A stretch of DNA of 64,000 nt from an uncultured Eggerthellaceae bacterium (lineage in GTDB: Bacteria > Actinomycetota > Coriobacteriia > Coriobacteriales > Eggerthellaceae). The notes under the pieces were generated by a model. The model had not been told where the DNA came from. It saw only the letters and a list, made by a program, of their open reading frames with translations, and ran no database searches. Every line of letters begins with the position of its first letter. Position 1 is the stretch's first letter. The stretch covers positions 169,851 through 233,850 of the forward strand of contig CAJUQK010000001.1 of assembly GCA_910588205.1 (NCBI GenBank), read 5' to 3'. The translations under genes and the position numbers were made by a program. Positions 6,251-13,581 of the stretch are shown here, in pieces.

Positions 6251-8566
6251 TCAAAGAAGATCCATCGGATCGACATCTACGGCAGTGCTGACCCCCTGAA
6301 TGCGCCCTCGCTTGCGATGGAACCCTTCTAAGGCTTCTGAGATATCCATCTCAGGCGAGCATTTCACCACCACGTGCCATCGGATGAGATTCCGAATGCG
6401 CTCGAAAGCGCAAGGAGCAGCGGGGAGGACATCGATATCCCCCTCACCCGCCGATGCCAAATGCTGGCAAAGATCAAACCGATAGGCCTCGGCTGCGCGA
6501 CGCACTACCGAGCCGTCCTTCCCCCATAAGAGGATGTTCGCCATTCGCGCATAGGGCGGAAAGCGGAGCGCTTCGCGCTTCGGCAGCTCGTTAGCCAAGA
6601 AGCGCGGCCGATCATAGGCCGCCGCCGAGGCGATGGCCACCGAATCCGCCTCATAGGTTTGGACGAAGACCCGTCCCGGGAGCTCTGCCCTACCCGCCCT
6701 GCCTGCCACTTGCTGAATGAGATCGAAGGTGCGCTCGGATGACCGGAAATCCGGCAGATGCAACATCGTATCCGCGTTGATGACGCCCACTAAGGTGACA
6801 TCATCGAAATCGAGCCCCTTCGCGATCATCTGGGTTCCCAGGAGCACCGCCGCAGGAGCCGTGGCGAACTGCTCCAGCAACCGCTGATGCGCCCCCTTCG
6901 CTGCCGTGGTGTCGGCGTCCATGCGGATCACCTGAGGTGTCAGGTGCTCGGAGGCAGGGGCAGCGATGCCCGGAATCAGACCTTCCTGGGCGCTCAAGAG
7001 ACTCTTCAGCTCAGCTTCCACCCGCTGAGTCCCCATACCGTAGCGCTTGAGATAGGGGCTTTGACAGGATGGGCAGACAGGCGGAGCCCCTAGGGTGTAG
7101 CCACAATGATGGCACACCAGCTTGTTCCCCTCCTCGTGGAAGGTGAGCGTAGTGGAGCAATGACGGCATTCGGGAACGAAGCCGCAATCGCGACAGAGGA
7201 GGAAGCGCGCGAAGCCCCGTTGATTCAGGAGGAGCACCACCTTATGGTTGGCGGATAGCTCTTCGCGTATGGCATTCGCCAGCTTCTTGGAGAAGATGCG
7301 GCCCTTGCTGTCATGGAACTCCACTGCCATGTCCACAACCTCGACCTTCGGCAGAGGGCGGCCGTTAGCTCGCTCCGGGAGGCGCGCATAGGTCCAGGCG
7401 GGATCATGCTTGGCATGGTAGAGCGATTCAATGGAAGGGGTGGCGGAGCCAAGCACCACGGTACAGGAGCGCTGACGGGCCATCCAGCAGGCCACATCTC
7501 TGGTGACATAACGAGGTGCGCTCTCCTGCTTGTAGGTGGTCTCGTGCTCTTCGTCGACGATGATGAGTCCCAAGTTCTGTACAGGCATGAACAGGGCGCT
7601 GCGAGCCCCTACGACGATGCGCGCCGCTCCACAGCGAAGCAGATCCCACTGGTCATAGCGCTCCCCCGGGCTCATCTTCGAATGCATGACCGCCACCTGG
7701 TCTCCGAAGCGGCTGCGGAAGCGAGTGACCGTCTGAGGCGTCAGCGATATCTCAGGCACTAACACGATGGCTCCCTGACCGCGCTTCAAAGCCCCCTCGA
7801 TGGCCTGGAGGTACACCTCTGTCTTACCAGACCCGGTGACGCCATCGATGAGCACGGTGGTGACGGCATCGTCCTCCATAGCCTGTTCTACCTGAGACAG
7901 CGCCTTCTTCTGGGAGTCAGTCAGCATCTTCGGCATTGCATTCGGAGCGAAAGCAACACTGGGCTCATCCCCCCTGCGCAAACGGCGGCGCTTCTCCACC
8001 TTCACTGCTCCCGCCTTCGCCAAGGCCTTGACGGCTGCAGCTACATCCCCATAGAGGAAACGCAGCTCTGAGCGGCGGATGTCCCCCTGGCGCACGGCAG
8101 CCAAGACCACCTCTTGCCTCCGTGCTCCCTTGCGCGGCACGAACGAATCAACCTGAGGCCCCGCCACGATCCATGTCTCCTCGGCACTCCCCGTCTTGGG
8201 AAGGATGGTCTCCCAGACACCGTCGATCCGCTTCAGGCTCGGAGCGGCTCCCGCAGGAAAGAACAAGCGCAAGCAGGCAGAGAGCGGCGCGATGTAGCGC
8301 TTCGCCAAGAAGCGCGCGCAATCCACAGCCGCCTCAGAGAACAAGGGGCTGCTCAGCACCTCTTCGATGGGCTTGAGCTTCCCTGAGCGCACCTCTTCCT
8401 CAGGAACAGCAACCAGCCCGCAGACGAAGCCCACTGTCTGCTGATGACCGAAGGTCACGCGTACAGCACATCCCACCTCTACCTCTATGGAGGCAGGTAC
8501 CGTATAGGTGAAGAGAGAGCCGATGGCCCTGGTCTGGATGTCGATGACGACATCGGCCTTGAGCAC
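6251..8566 (-). CDS. priA: Primosomal replication-restart helicase PriA
   Basis: PriA recognises stalled forks and reloads the replisome. The 771-residue protein has the 3'-end-binding N-terminal domain and then superfamily 2 helicase motifs GVTGSGKTEVY (Walker A) and DEEH (Walker B). Two zinc-binding clusters follow, CRDCGFVPECRHC and CHHCGYTLGAPPVCPSC, then QVAGRAGR. All helicase and zinc residues are intact, so this is the active form; the mycobacterial orthologues, by contrast, are often degenerate. The start is GTG 8566, with GGGGGAAGG seven bases ahead; longer starts would run into metK. It follows metK by 28 bases and is probably co-transcribed from the SAM-controlled promoter. Confidence 0.96.
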   Translation of the reverse strand: MLKADVVIDIQTRAIGSLFTYTVPASIEVEVGCAVRVTFGHQQTVGFVCGLVAVPEEEVRSGKLKPIEEVLSSPLFSEAAVDCARFLAKRYIAPLSACLRLFFPAGAAPSLKRIDGVWETILPKTGSAEETWIVAGPQVDSFVPRKGARRQEVVLAAVRQGDIRRSELRFLYGDVAAAVKALAKAGAVKVEKRRRLRRGDEPSVAFAPNAMPKMLTDSQKKALSQVEQAMEDDAVTTVLIDGVTGSGKTEVYLQAIEGALKRGQGAIVLVPEISLTPQTVTRFRSRFGDQVAVMHSKMSPGERYDQWDLLRCGAARIVVGARSALFMPVQNLGLIIVDEEHETTYKQESAPRYVTRDVACWMARQRSCTVVLGSATPSIESLYHAKHDPAWTYARLPERANGRPLPKVEVVDMAVEFHDSKGRIFSKKLANAIREELSANHKVVLLLNQRGFARFLLCRDCGFVPECRHCSTTLTFHEEGNKLVCHHCGYTLGAPPVCPSCQSPYLKRYGMGTQRVEAELKSLLSAQEGLIPGIAAPASEHLTPQVIRMDADTTAAKGAHQRLLEQFATAPAAVLLGTQMIAKGLDFDDVTLVGVINADTMLHLPDFRSSERTFDLIQQVAGRAGRAELPGRVFVQTYEADSVAIASAAAYDRPRFLANELPKREALRFPPYARMANILLWGKDGSVVRRAAEAYRFDLCQHLASAGEGDIDVLPAAPCAFERIRNLIRWHVVVKCSPEMDISEALEGFHRKRGRIQGVSTAVDVDPMDLL

Positions 8567-8594
8567 GAGGGAGCCTTCCCCCTTCGGGCGTTCG

Positions 8595-9857
8595 TCAGAG
8601 AGCACAGGCTTCCTTGAGCTGATCCACTCTGTCTGTCCTCTCCCAAGTGAACTCAGGGAGCTCGCGGCCGAAGTGACCATAGGCGGCAGTCTTCTGATAC
8701 ACCGGACGACGAAGATCCAGTGCATCGATGATAGCGCCGGGACGCAGATCGAACACCTGAGAGACAGCGCTCTCTATCTGGTCTTCTGGCACATGATTCG
8801 TGCCGAAGGTATCCACCATGATGCTCACCGGCTCCGCCACACCGATGGCATAGGCCAACTGCACCTCACAGCGATCCGCCAGTCCAGCAGCCACCACATT
8901 CTTAGCCACCCAGCGAGCCGCGTAGGCGGCAGAACGATCTACCTTCGTGCAATCCTTGCCTGAGAAGGCCCCTCCTCCATGACGACCCATGCCACCATAG
9001 GTATCAACGATGATCTTGCGACCCGTGAGCCCCGCATCTCCCATGGGACCGCCTATGACGAAGCGACCCGTAGGGTTCACGAAGATCTCAACGTCATCAG
9101 TGAGCTTGATATCCTCAGCTTCGAAGACAGGTTCGATGACGTTGCGGATGATGGCCTCACGTAAGGTTGCTTGATCAGCCTCTTCGCCATGTTGGGTGGA
9201 GACGACCACCTTTTCAACAGCCACGGGCACATCATCCATATAGCGCACCGATACTTGGGTCTTGCCGTCGGGGCGCAGGAAGGGCAACGTGCCGTTCTTG
9301 CGCACCTCGGTCAAGCGCTCCGAGAGACGGTGCGCCAGATAGATGGGCATGGGCATCAGCGTGGAAGTCTCATTGCAGGCATAGCCGAACATCATGCCCT
9401 GATCCCCTGCTCCTACTAGCTCATAAGGATCGACCTGTGTTCCCGCTGCATGGGCCTCTAGGGACTCATCCACTCCTTGGGCGATGTCGGGAGACTGCTC
9501 ATGGATGGAGCTCATGACCGCACAGGTATTGCCGTCGAAGCCGTACTTGGCACGGTCATAGCCGATACCCGTGACCACATCGCGCACGATCTGCTGTACG
9601 TCCACGTAGGCCTGAGTGCGAATCTCGCCGGTGACGAAGACGGTACCGGTGGTGGTGAGCGTCTCGCAGGCGCACCGGACATCGTCCACGTTCGCCGGGG
9701 CGCCGTTAGGGGCTATGTAGCCTTGGGATTGGAGCTCTATCTCTTTCGCCAAGATGGCATCCAAGATGGCATCGGATATCTGATCGCAGATCTTGTCAGG
9801 GTGGCCTTCGGTGACAGACTCGCTGGTAAAGAGATACGTACGGGAATCCTGGCTCAT
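8595..9857 (-). CDS. metK: S-adenosylmethionine synthetase
   Basis: MetK joins methionine and ATP to form S-adenosylmethionine. The 420-residue protein starts FTSESVTEGHPDK (ATP-binding histidine loop), carries GAGDQGMMFGYA near residue 130 (the methionine/ATP site) and GGGAFSGKDCTKVDRSAAY near residue 275. These are the PROSITE-type signatures of the family. Length is slightly above the usual 385-400 because of inserts in the N-terminal half. The start ATG 9857 has a strong AAGGAGGAT. A SAM-sensing riboswitch precedes it, so the product represses its own synthesis. Confidence 0.98.
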   Translation of the reverse strand: MSQDSRTYLFTSESVTEGHPDKICDQISDAILDAILAKEIELQSQGYIAPNGAPANVDDVRCACETLTTTGTVFVTGEIRTQAYVDVQQIVRDVVTGIGYDRAKYGFDGNTCAVMSSIHEQSPDIAQGVDESLEAHAAGTQVDPYELVGAGDQGMMFGYACNETSTLMPMPIYLAHRLSERLTEVRKNGTLPFLRPDGKTQVSVRYMDDVPVAVEKVVVSTQHGEEADQATLREAIIRNVIEPVFEAEDIKLTDDVEIFVNPTGRFVIGGPMGDAGLTGRKIIVDTYGGMGRHGGGAFSGKDCTKVDRSAAYAARWVAKNVVAAGLADRCEVQLAYAIGVAEPVSIMVDTFGTNHVPEDQIESAVSQVFDLRPGAIIDALDLRRPVYQKTAAYGHFGRELPEFTWERTDRVDQLKEACAL

Positions 9858-9863
9858 ATAATC

Positions 9864-9963
9864 CTCCTTCATCGATGATGGCAGGACCACCTTGGCAGCA
9901 TGCATGCCAGGTTGGTGCCGGGGTCATCAAGCCAACTCTCTCACCCGGCTCTTGATAATGGAA
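9864..9963 (-). promoter_or_regulatory. SAM-I clan (S-box) riboswitch upstream of metK
   Basis: On the minus strand the segment contains, in order, TTATCAAGAG, a P2 helix with CCGGG/CCCCGG, the conserved core GATGACCCCGGCACC, a P3 helix TGGCA/TGCCA capped by ATGCATGC, and AAGGTGGTCCTGCC. This order and spacing match the S-box consensus. The closing stem P1 can form between 9954-9963 and 9864-9873 with one A/A mismatch. Its 3' strand runs into the metK Shine-Dalgarno (AAGGAGG, 9862-9869), suggesting translational control by ligand-stabilised sequestration. Variants such as SAM-IV share the core, so the exact class is less certain. Confidence 0.8.
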
Positions 9964-9979
9964 ATGCATACGGCCTGCG

Positions 9980-9985
9980 ATTATA
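9980..9985 (-). promoter_or_regulatory. -10 box for metK
   Basis: A perfect TATAAT on the minus strand places transcription start near 9973, about ten bases before the riboswitch P1 stem. No good -35 box is seen at 16-18 bases. Confidence 0.45.
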
Positions 9986-10044
9986 CGCCAACGGAGATGA
10001 ATGGATGTTGAAAAGCAGAGCGACGCACCTGTCAAAGATCATGA

Positions 10045-10073
10045 TGTAACGTTCTCTTTCCTTTCGTCGTCTA
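10045..10073 (+). promoter_or_regulatory. Possible ECF-type autoregulatory promoter
   Basis: TGTAAC (10045-10050) and CGTCTA (10068-10073) are separated by 17 bases, resembling the AAC / CGTC boxes read by ECF sigma factors. It lies about 75 bases before the ECF sigma gene. Confidence 0.35.
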
Positions 10074-10148
10074 ATGAGCGTATGCGAAGATGCGAGGGTC
10101 TGCGCCGGCAAGATCCTCGCACGAGCAGAAGCAAAGGAGCAATATATC

Positions 10149-10757
10149 GTGAAGACCCTTCTGCAACGTGCCCGTGCCGGAGATGCTGATGCCTTCGCCG
10201 ACCTCTTCCAAAGCCATGCTGATGGCCTTTGGAGAACAGCCATGGCGGTACTGCGCGAAGAACAGAGCGCAGCCGATGCGCTCCAAGAGACGGCCATCAA
10301 AGCCTGGCGCTCCATCCCGTCCTTCCAAGGAACCAGCAGCTTAGGAACATGGCTCACCCGCATCCTCTTGAACACCTGCTTCGATGCCCAGCGCGGCGAG
10401 GGCAGGATCATCCCCTTTGCCGATATCGCCTGCCCAGAGTCCCCAGAGCATGCCAACAATGCCCAACCGCTCAACATCCAACCGTTTCCTGGCATCGACA
10501 GAACGGTCAGTCAGTTGGATACGGATACTGCACTCTCTGCTCTGAGCGAAAGCGATCGAGCGATCCTGGCCTTGTTCTATGGCGATGACCTGCCTCTGAA
10601 AGAGGTGGCTGCAGCGCTCGGGATAGCCGAGGGAGCGGCGCGAACCCGCCTCTCTCGCGCACGGACACGCTTCAAGGATGCCTACCTCAAAGCCGACCAT
10701 GCACAGGGAGACCCTGTGAGGATCCAGAACACCCCGACCAAGGAGGCGATCTCATGA
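10149..10757 (+). CDS. ECF-type RNA polymerase sigma factor
   Basis: A 202-residue sigma factor with only regions 2 and 4. Region 2 spans about residues 12-80 and includes FADLFQSHADGLWRTA and ALQETAIKAWRSIPSF. Region 4 spans about 135-185 and includes LPLKEVAAALGIAEGAARTR, the helix-turn-helix for the -35 element. The start is GTG 10149, preceded by AAAGGAGC at eight bases; an upstream ATG at 10074 has no ribosome-binding site. It overlaps the next gene by four bases (ATGA), the usual arrangement for a sigma factor and its membrane partner. The inducing signal cannot be read from the sequence. Confidence 0.88.
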   Translation: MKTLLQRARAGDADAFADLFQSHADGLWRTAMAVLREEQSAADALQETAIKAWRSIPSFQGTSSLGTWLTRILLNTCFDAQRGEGRIIPFADIACPESPEHANNAQPLNIQPFPGIDRTVSQLDTDTALSALSESDRAILALFYGDDLPLKEVAAALGIAEGAARTRLSRARTRFKDAYLKADHAQGDPVRIQNTPTKEAIS

Positions 10758-12040
10758 GGGATGAGACCATGAACGCTGAGCAGCAGAAAGACCCTTGGGG
10801 CCAAACCATAGCGGATGCCTTGGATCCTGGCCCTTTGCCAGAACAGGTACAAGCACGGCTGGATAGGACCTATGCAGCCCTGGGGAGGATCCCTCAAGAG
10901 AAGCCCGTGAAACCACGCGGGACGAAGCGGGGAACCGTCATTTTGGCTGCGGTCCTGGCATCCACCTTGGTATGCGGTGCCGCCTTTGCCGCATCCAACC
11001 TCATCAAGATGAGTGAAGGTGACGGCGCCTTCTTCAGTGAGCAGAAGAATCTCCCTGTGTTCAGCAGCATGGAAGCAGGTTCCAAGGCCTTGAGCGCCTC
11101 GGTGGGACAGACGGCCGCCATTGACGGTACGCAGGTGACCCTAGATAGCATATCCTGCGATAGGAATGTGGCGAACCTCTACCTCACCCTGCACAGAGAA
11201 GGAGGCTTCGATCTAGAGTCAGCTTCGGTCTATGACGGGTCCCAGGAGAGCGAATGGTCCCGCCTCCAGTCTCTTCTACCTATGTTGTCCTACTCCCTCA
11301 CAAGTGCCGATAGGTCTCTTTGCACCGGAGATGTGCAACGCCTGGATGCCTATCAAGAAGGCGATGACATCAAATGCCTCATGCGGATTACTCCCGGATT
11401 CGTCATGGGAGATGAGGTCGAGTTATCCATTGATGGATGGTCGTGGAACGAAGGTGGACCGCAGGCCGCTTTCGCCTTCGGACTTGACTTGGCTGAAGTG
11501 CCCGCACCGAAGGAGCTCGGATCCCAAACGCTGACCTTCCCGACGCAACAGGGTGATAAGCAACTGGAGATCGAGCGCTTCACCGCTTCGGAGCTGGCTT
11601 GTGTGATGGTGGTTCGCAATGAAGAGACCACCTGGCAGGCTGACGATGGGGTTGATGCATCAGGCATCCCCGACCCCTTTCTGGACCCTGCCTTTCTGAA
11701 GATGGTCGACGATACGGGAAGCGTCCTCTATGAAGTGAATGCAGGCGACGGCCAGGGAACGAGCACGGGAGATGCCCGTATCATCGAATTGGCTGGCTTG
11801 AGCCCTGATGCTCAAAACATCACATTCACGCCCATGGACATCGAAGACGCACGCCAAGATGAGCGGATCGACATAGATGTCACCCGGCCTGATGTGAAGA
11901 TCCCTCTCACCGACTTCGGCGGCTATGAGCTTGCGCACTGGTCCGTAGAAGATCAGACGGTGCTCTTTGCGCTCAAACCTTACGGATGGTTCCCTCAAGG
12001 AGCCAACCTTGAGCTTCTACGGATTCGGTGGTTCCCATGA
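10754..12040 (+). CDS. Membrane-anchored DUF4179-like partner of the ECF sigma factor, frameshifted near its end
   Basis: The 428-residue product has a cytoplasmic N-terminus of about 60 residues, one membrane segment (around VILAAVLASTLVCGAAFAAS, residues 62-80), and a large extracytoplasmic part. This layout fits the DUF4179 proteins encoded with ECF sigma factors, which are presumed anti-sigma or sensor proteins. The frame stops at 12040 after LLRIRWFP, but a sensible continuation lies in the minus-one frame. The last few residues are therefore out-of-frame noise, and the natural protein probably runs to 12270. Translation is coupled to the sigma gene through the ATGA overlap. Confidence 0.75.
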   Translation: MRDETMNAEQQKDPWGQTIADALDPGPLPEQVQARLDRTYAALGRIPQEKPVKPRGTKRGTVILAAVLASTLVCGAAFAASNLIKMSEGDGAFFSEQKNLPVFSSMEAGSKALSASVGQTAAIDGTQVTLDSISCDRNVANLYLTLHREGGFDLESASVYDGSQESEWSRLQSLLPMLSYSLTSADRSLCTGDVQRLDAYQEGDDIKCLMRITPGFVMGDEVELSIDGWSWNEGGPQAAFAFGLDLAEVPAPKELGSQTLTFPTQQGDKQLEIERFTASELACVMVVRNEETTWQADDGVDASGIPDPFLDPAFLKMVDDTGSVLYEVNAGDGQGTSTGDARIIELAGLSPDAQNITFTPMDIEDARQDERIDIDVTRPDVKIPLTDFGGYELAHWSVEDQTVLFALKPYGWFPQGANLELLRIRWFP

Positions 12041-12270
12041 TCTCCGATACCTGGACCGACCCAGATACGGGCGAGAGTGGAACGGGGTATCACAGCGCCA
12101 TTGCCTGGAGCAAATGGGACTATGCCACCGGAGAGCTCTTGCAGATGCGTTCCTATTACCGAGCCACCCCGGAAGAGCTGGAAGGCATCCATGGGTACTA
12201 CGCCTATGGCTATGCACCCGGTTCCTTTGTCGAAGAAAGCACTGCGGCCCAAACGCTCTCCTTTGCTTAG
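12013..12270 (+). pseudogene. Out-of-frame C-terminal piece of the DUF4179-like gene
   Basis: This frame encodes SVVPMISDTWTDPDTGESG and then IAWSKWDYATGELL and GYYAYGYAPGSF, continuing the extracytoplasmic domain of the preceding gene. Moving from the upstream frame to this one needs one base restored between about 12017 and 12025. An internal ATG (12037) lacks a ribosome-binding site, so it is unlikely to be an independent gene. Confidence 0.6.
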
Positions 12271-12289
12271 TCCTTTGCGTGAGCACGAT

Positions 12290-12319
12290 GAAGGGGCTAC
12301 GCATCAGCACAGCCCCTTC
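12290..12319 (+). terminator. Hairpin after the sigma/DUF4179 operon
   Basis: GAAGGGGCT (12290-12298) pairs perfectly with AGCCCCTTC (12311-12319) around a 12-base loop, 20 bases after the operon's last stop. Only a weak T tract follows. Confidence 0.4.
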
Positions 12320-12369
12320 GCTGTTGATAGAGGTCGGCTACACGAGCGACGGCATTCCCTGTTGAAGGC

Positions 12370-13206
12370 CTAGCCCTTATAGGCCTCTTGGAAGCGGGCG
12401 ACATCTCGCTCGTAGGTGACCAAGGTAGAGTGAGGCTCCTCCAGATAGAAGGCCTTGCCTGCCAAGCGAGGATGATTCGTGAGGGTCGAGAGCGCTTCGA
12501 AGCCTATCTGACCTTCTCCGATGGGGGCATGCCTATCCACGTGGCTACCGAGAGCTTCCTTGGAGTCATTCAGATGGAATGCATAGAGCTTCTCGAGCCC
12601 TATCTTCTGATCGAACTCGTCCAGTACGCCATCCAGGTTGGACTTGATATCATAGCCCGCAGCCCACACAGCAGATGTATCCATGCAGATACCCACCTTA
12701 TCCGCTAGGGCGACCCCCTGGATCATCTTCGCCAGCTCATCGAAGGTGAACCCGATCTGATGACCCTCCCCTGCCATGGTGTCTATCAGCACCTTGGTGG
12801 ATTGAGTGGACGTGATAGTCTTATCCAGAGCATCCGAGACGTTCTGGATGGCCACCTCTGCGCTCACGCCCGGAGCGCTTCCCGGACGCACCAGGTAATA
12901 GTCTATGGGCAGATGCTCTAAAGCCGCTAGATCCTCTGCCATCACCATGAGCGTGAAATCCTTTTTGGATTGTTCGGGATTAGCAGGCTCCACGTCATAG
13001 GGAGCATAGCCGCAGATCTGGGTGATGCCCTGGGCCTGCACATAGGTACGGAATGCCTCTTCATCCTTGGGATCAGCCTGGGCAACAGCGCCACCACGCG
13101 GGTTACGCGTGAAGAATTGGAAGGTATTAGCCTTTATGGAGGTTGCTTCCTTCGCCATGAAGAGGTAGCCCTCGCGCTTTGAGAGATGACATCCGATGGT
13201 CAACAT
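12370..13206 (-). CDS. Endonuclease IV (Nfo)-like TIM-barrel protein with substituted metal ligands
   Basis: The 278-residue protein aligns along its length with endonuclease IV, the tri-zinc AP endonuclease. The C-terminal half keeps HLNDSK, VDRHAPIGEG and a YLEEP glutamate. By my hand alignment to E. coli Nfo, four ligands are changed. His69 is Tyr (GYAPY), His109 is Arg (VRPGS), Glu145 is Asp (IDTMAGEG), and His182 is Ala (CMDTSAVWAAGYD). The fold should persist but a normal tri-zinc site cannot. It may be a different sugar-phosphate isomerase-like enzyme, a DNA-binding relic, or a lineage-specific variant. The start is ATG 13206 with AAAGGAAG. It stands alone downstream of ffh and a repeat cluster. 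Confidence 0.8.
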   Translation of the reverse strand: MLTIGCHLSKREGYLFMAKEATSIKANTFQFFTRNPRGGAVAQADPKDEEAFRTYVQAQGITQICGYAPYDVEPANPEQSKKDFTLMVMAEDLAALEHLPIDYYLVRPGSAPGVSAEVAIQNVSDALDKTITSTQSTKVLIDTMAGEGHQIGFTFDELAKMIQGVALADKVGICMDTSAVWAAGYDIKSNLDGVLDEFDQKIGLEKLYAFHLNDSKEALGSHVDRHAPIGEGQIGFEALSTLTNHPRLAGKAFYLEEPHSTLVTYERDVARFQEAYKG

Positions 13207-13348
13207 GATCGGTCTTCCTTTCGCCAGGAGGTCTTTAGGAGAACGGTACGACTCCCACGCTGCCTGGCCGCGTACGCCCCATGAAGCGTTACCAGAGGGA
13301 AACCGCACCGAAGCCCCAGCGCCCAAGGGATGATGGCGTTCTTGGAAC

Positions 13349-13557
13349 GGAAAGGGTCAAAGACCCTTTCCTTACGAACGCTCGGGAGGATTGGCTTTGC
13401 AACTGGTTCTGGGACGGAAAGGGTCAAAGACCCTTTCCCTACGAATGCGGGAGGTAGCCTATCTCGTAGGGAGTGGGTCTTCGACCCTCTCCGCCATAGG
13501 GAAGCGTACGACGGTGGACGTGTTGATTTCGTAGGGAGTGGGTCTTCGACCCACTCC
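13349..13557. repeat. Cluster of four 23-bp inverted repeats
   Basis: Four palindromes share the plan GGA-xx-GGGTC, a three-base loop, then GACCC-xx-TCC. They lie at 13349-13371, 13416-13438, 13470-13492 (one mismatch) and 13535-13557. The first two carry loop AAA and are followed by TTACGAA or CTACGAA. The last two carry TTC and are preceded by TCGTAGGG, that is, they are the same unit in the opposite orientation. The last one lies 25 bases after the ffh stop and could terminate that transcript. The surrounding 13207-13581 interval shows no gene. Confidence 0.85.
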
Positions 13558-13581
13558 GTGAGGCGACTGTCTGAACGAAGA

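Noticed and set aside
12010..12040. Programmed minus-one frameshift in the DUF4179-like gene
   Set aside because: No slippery heptamer of the X-XXY-YYZ type and no clear downstream pseudoknot; a simple one-base indel explains it better.
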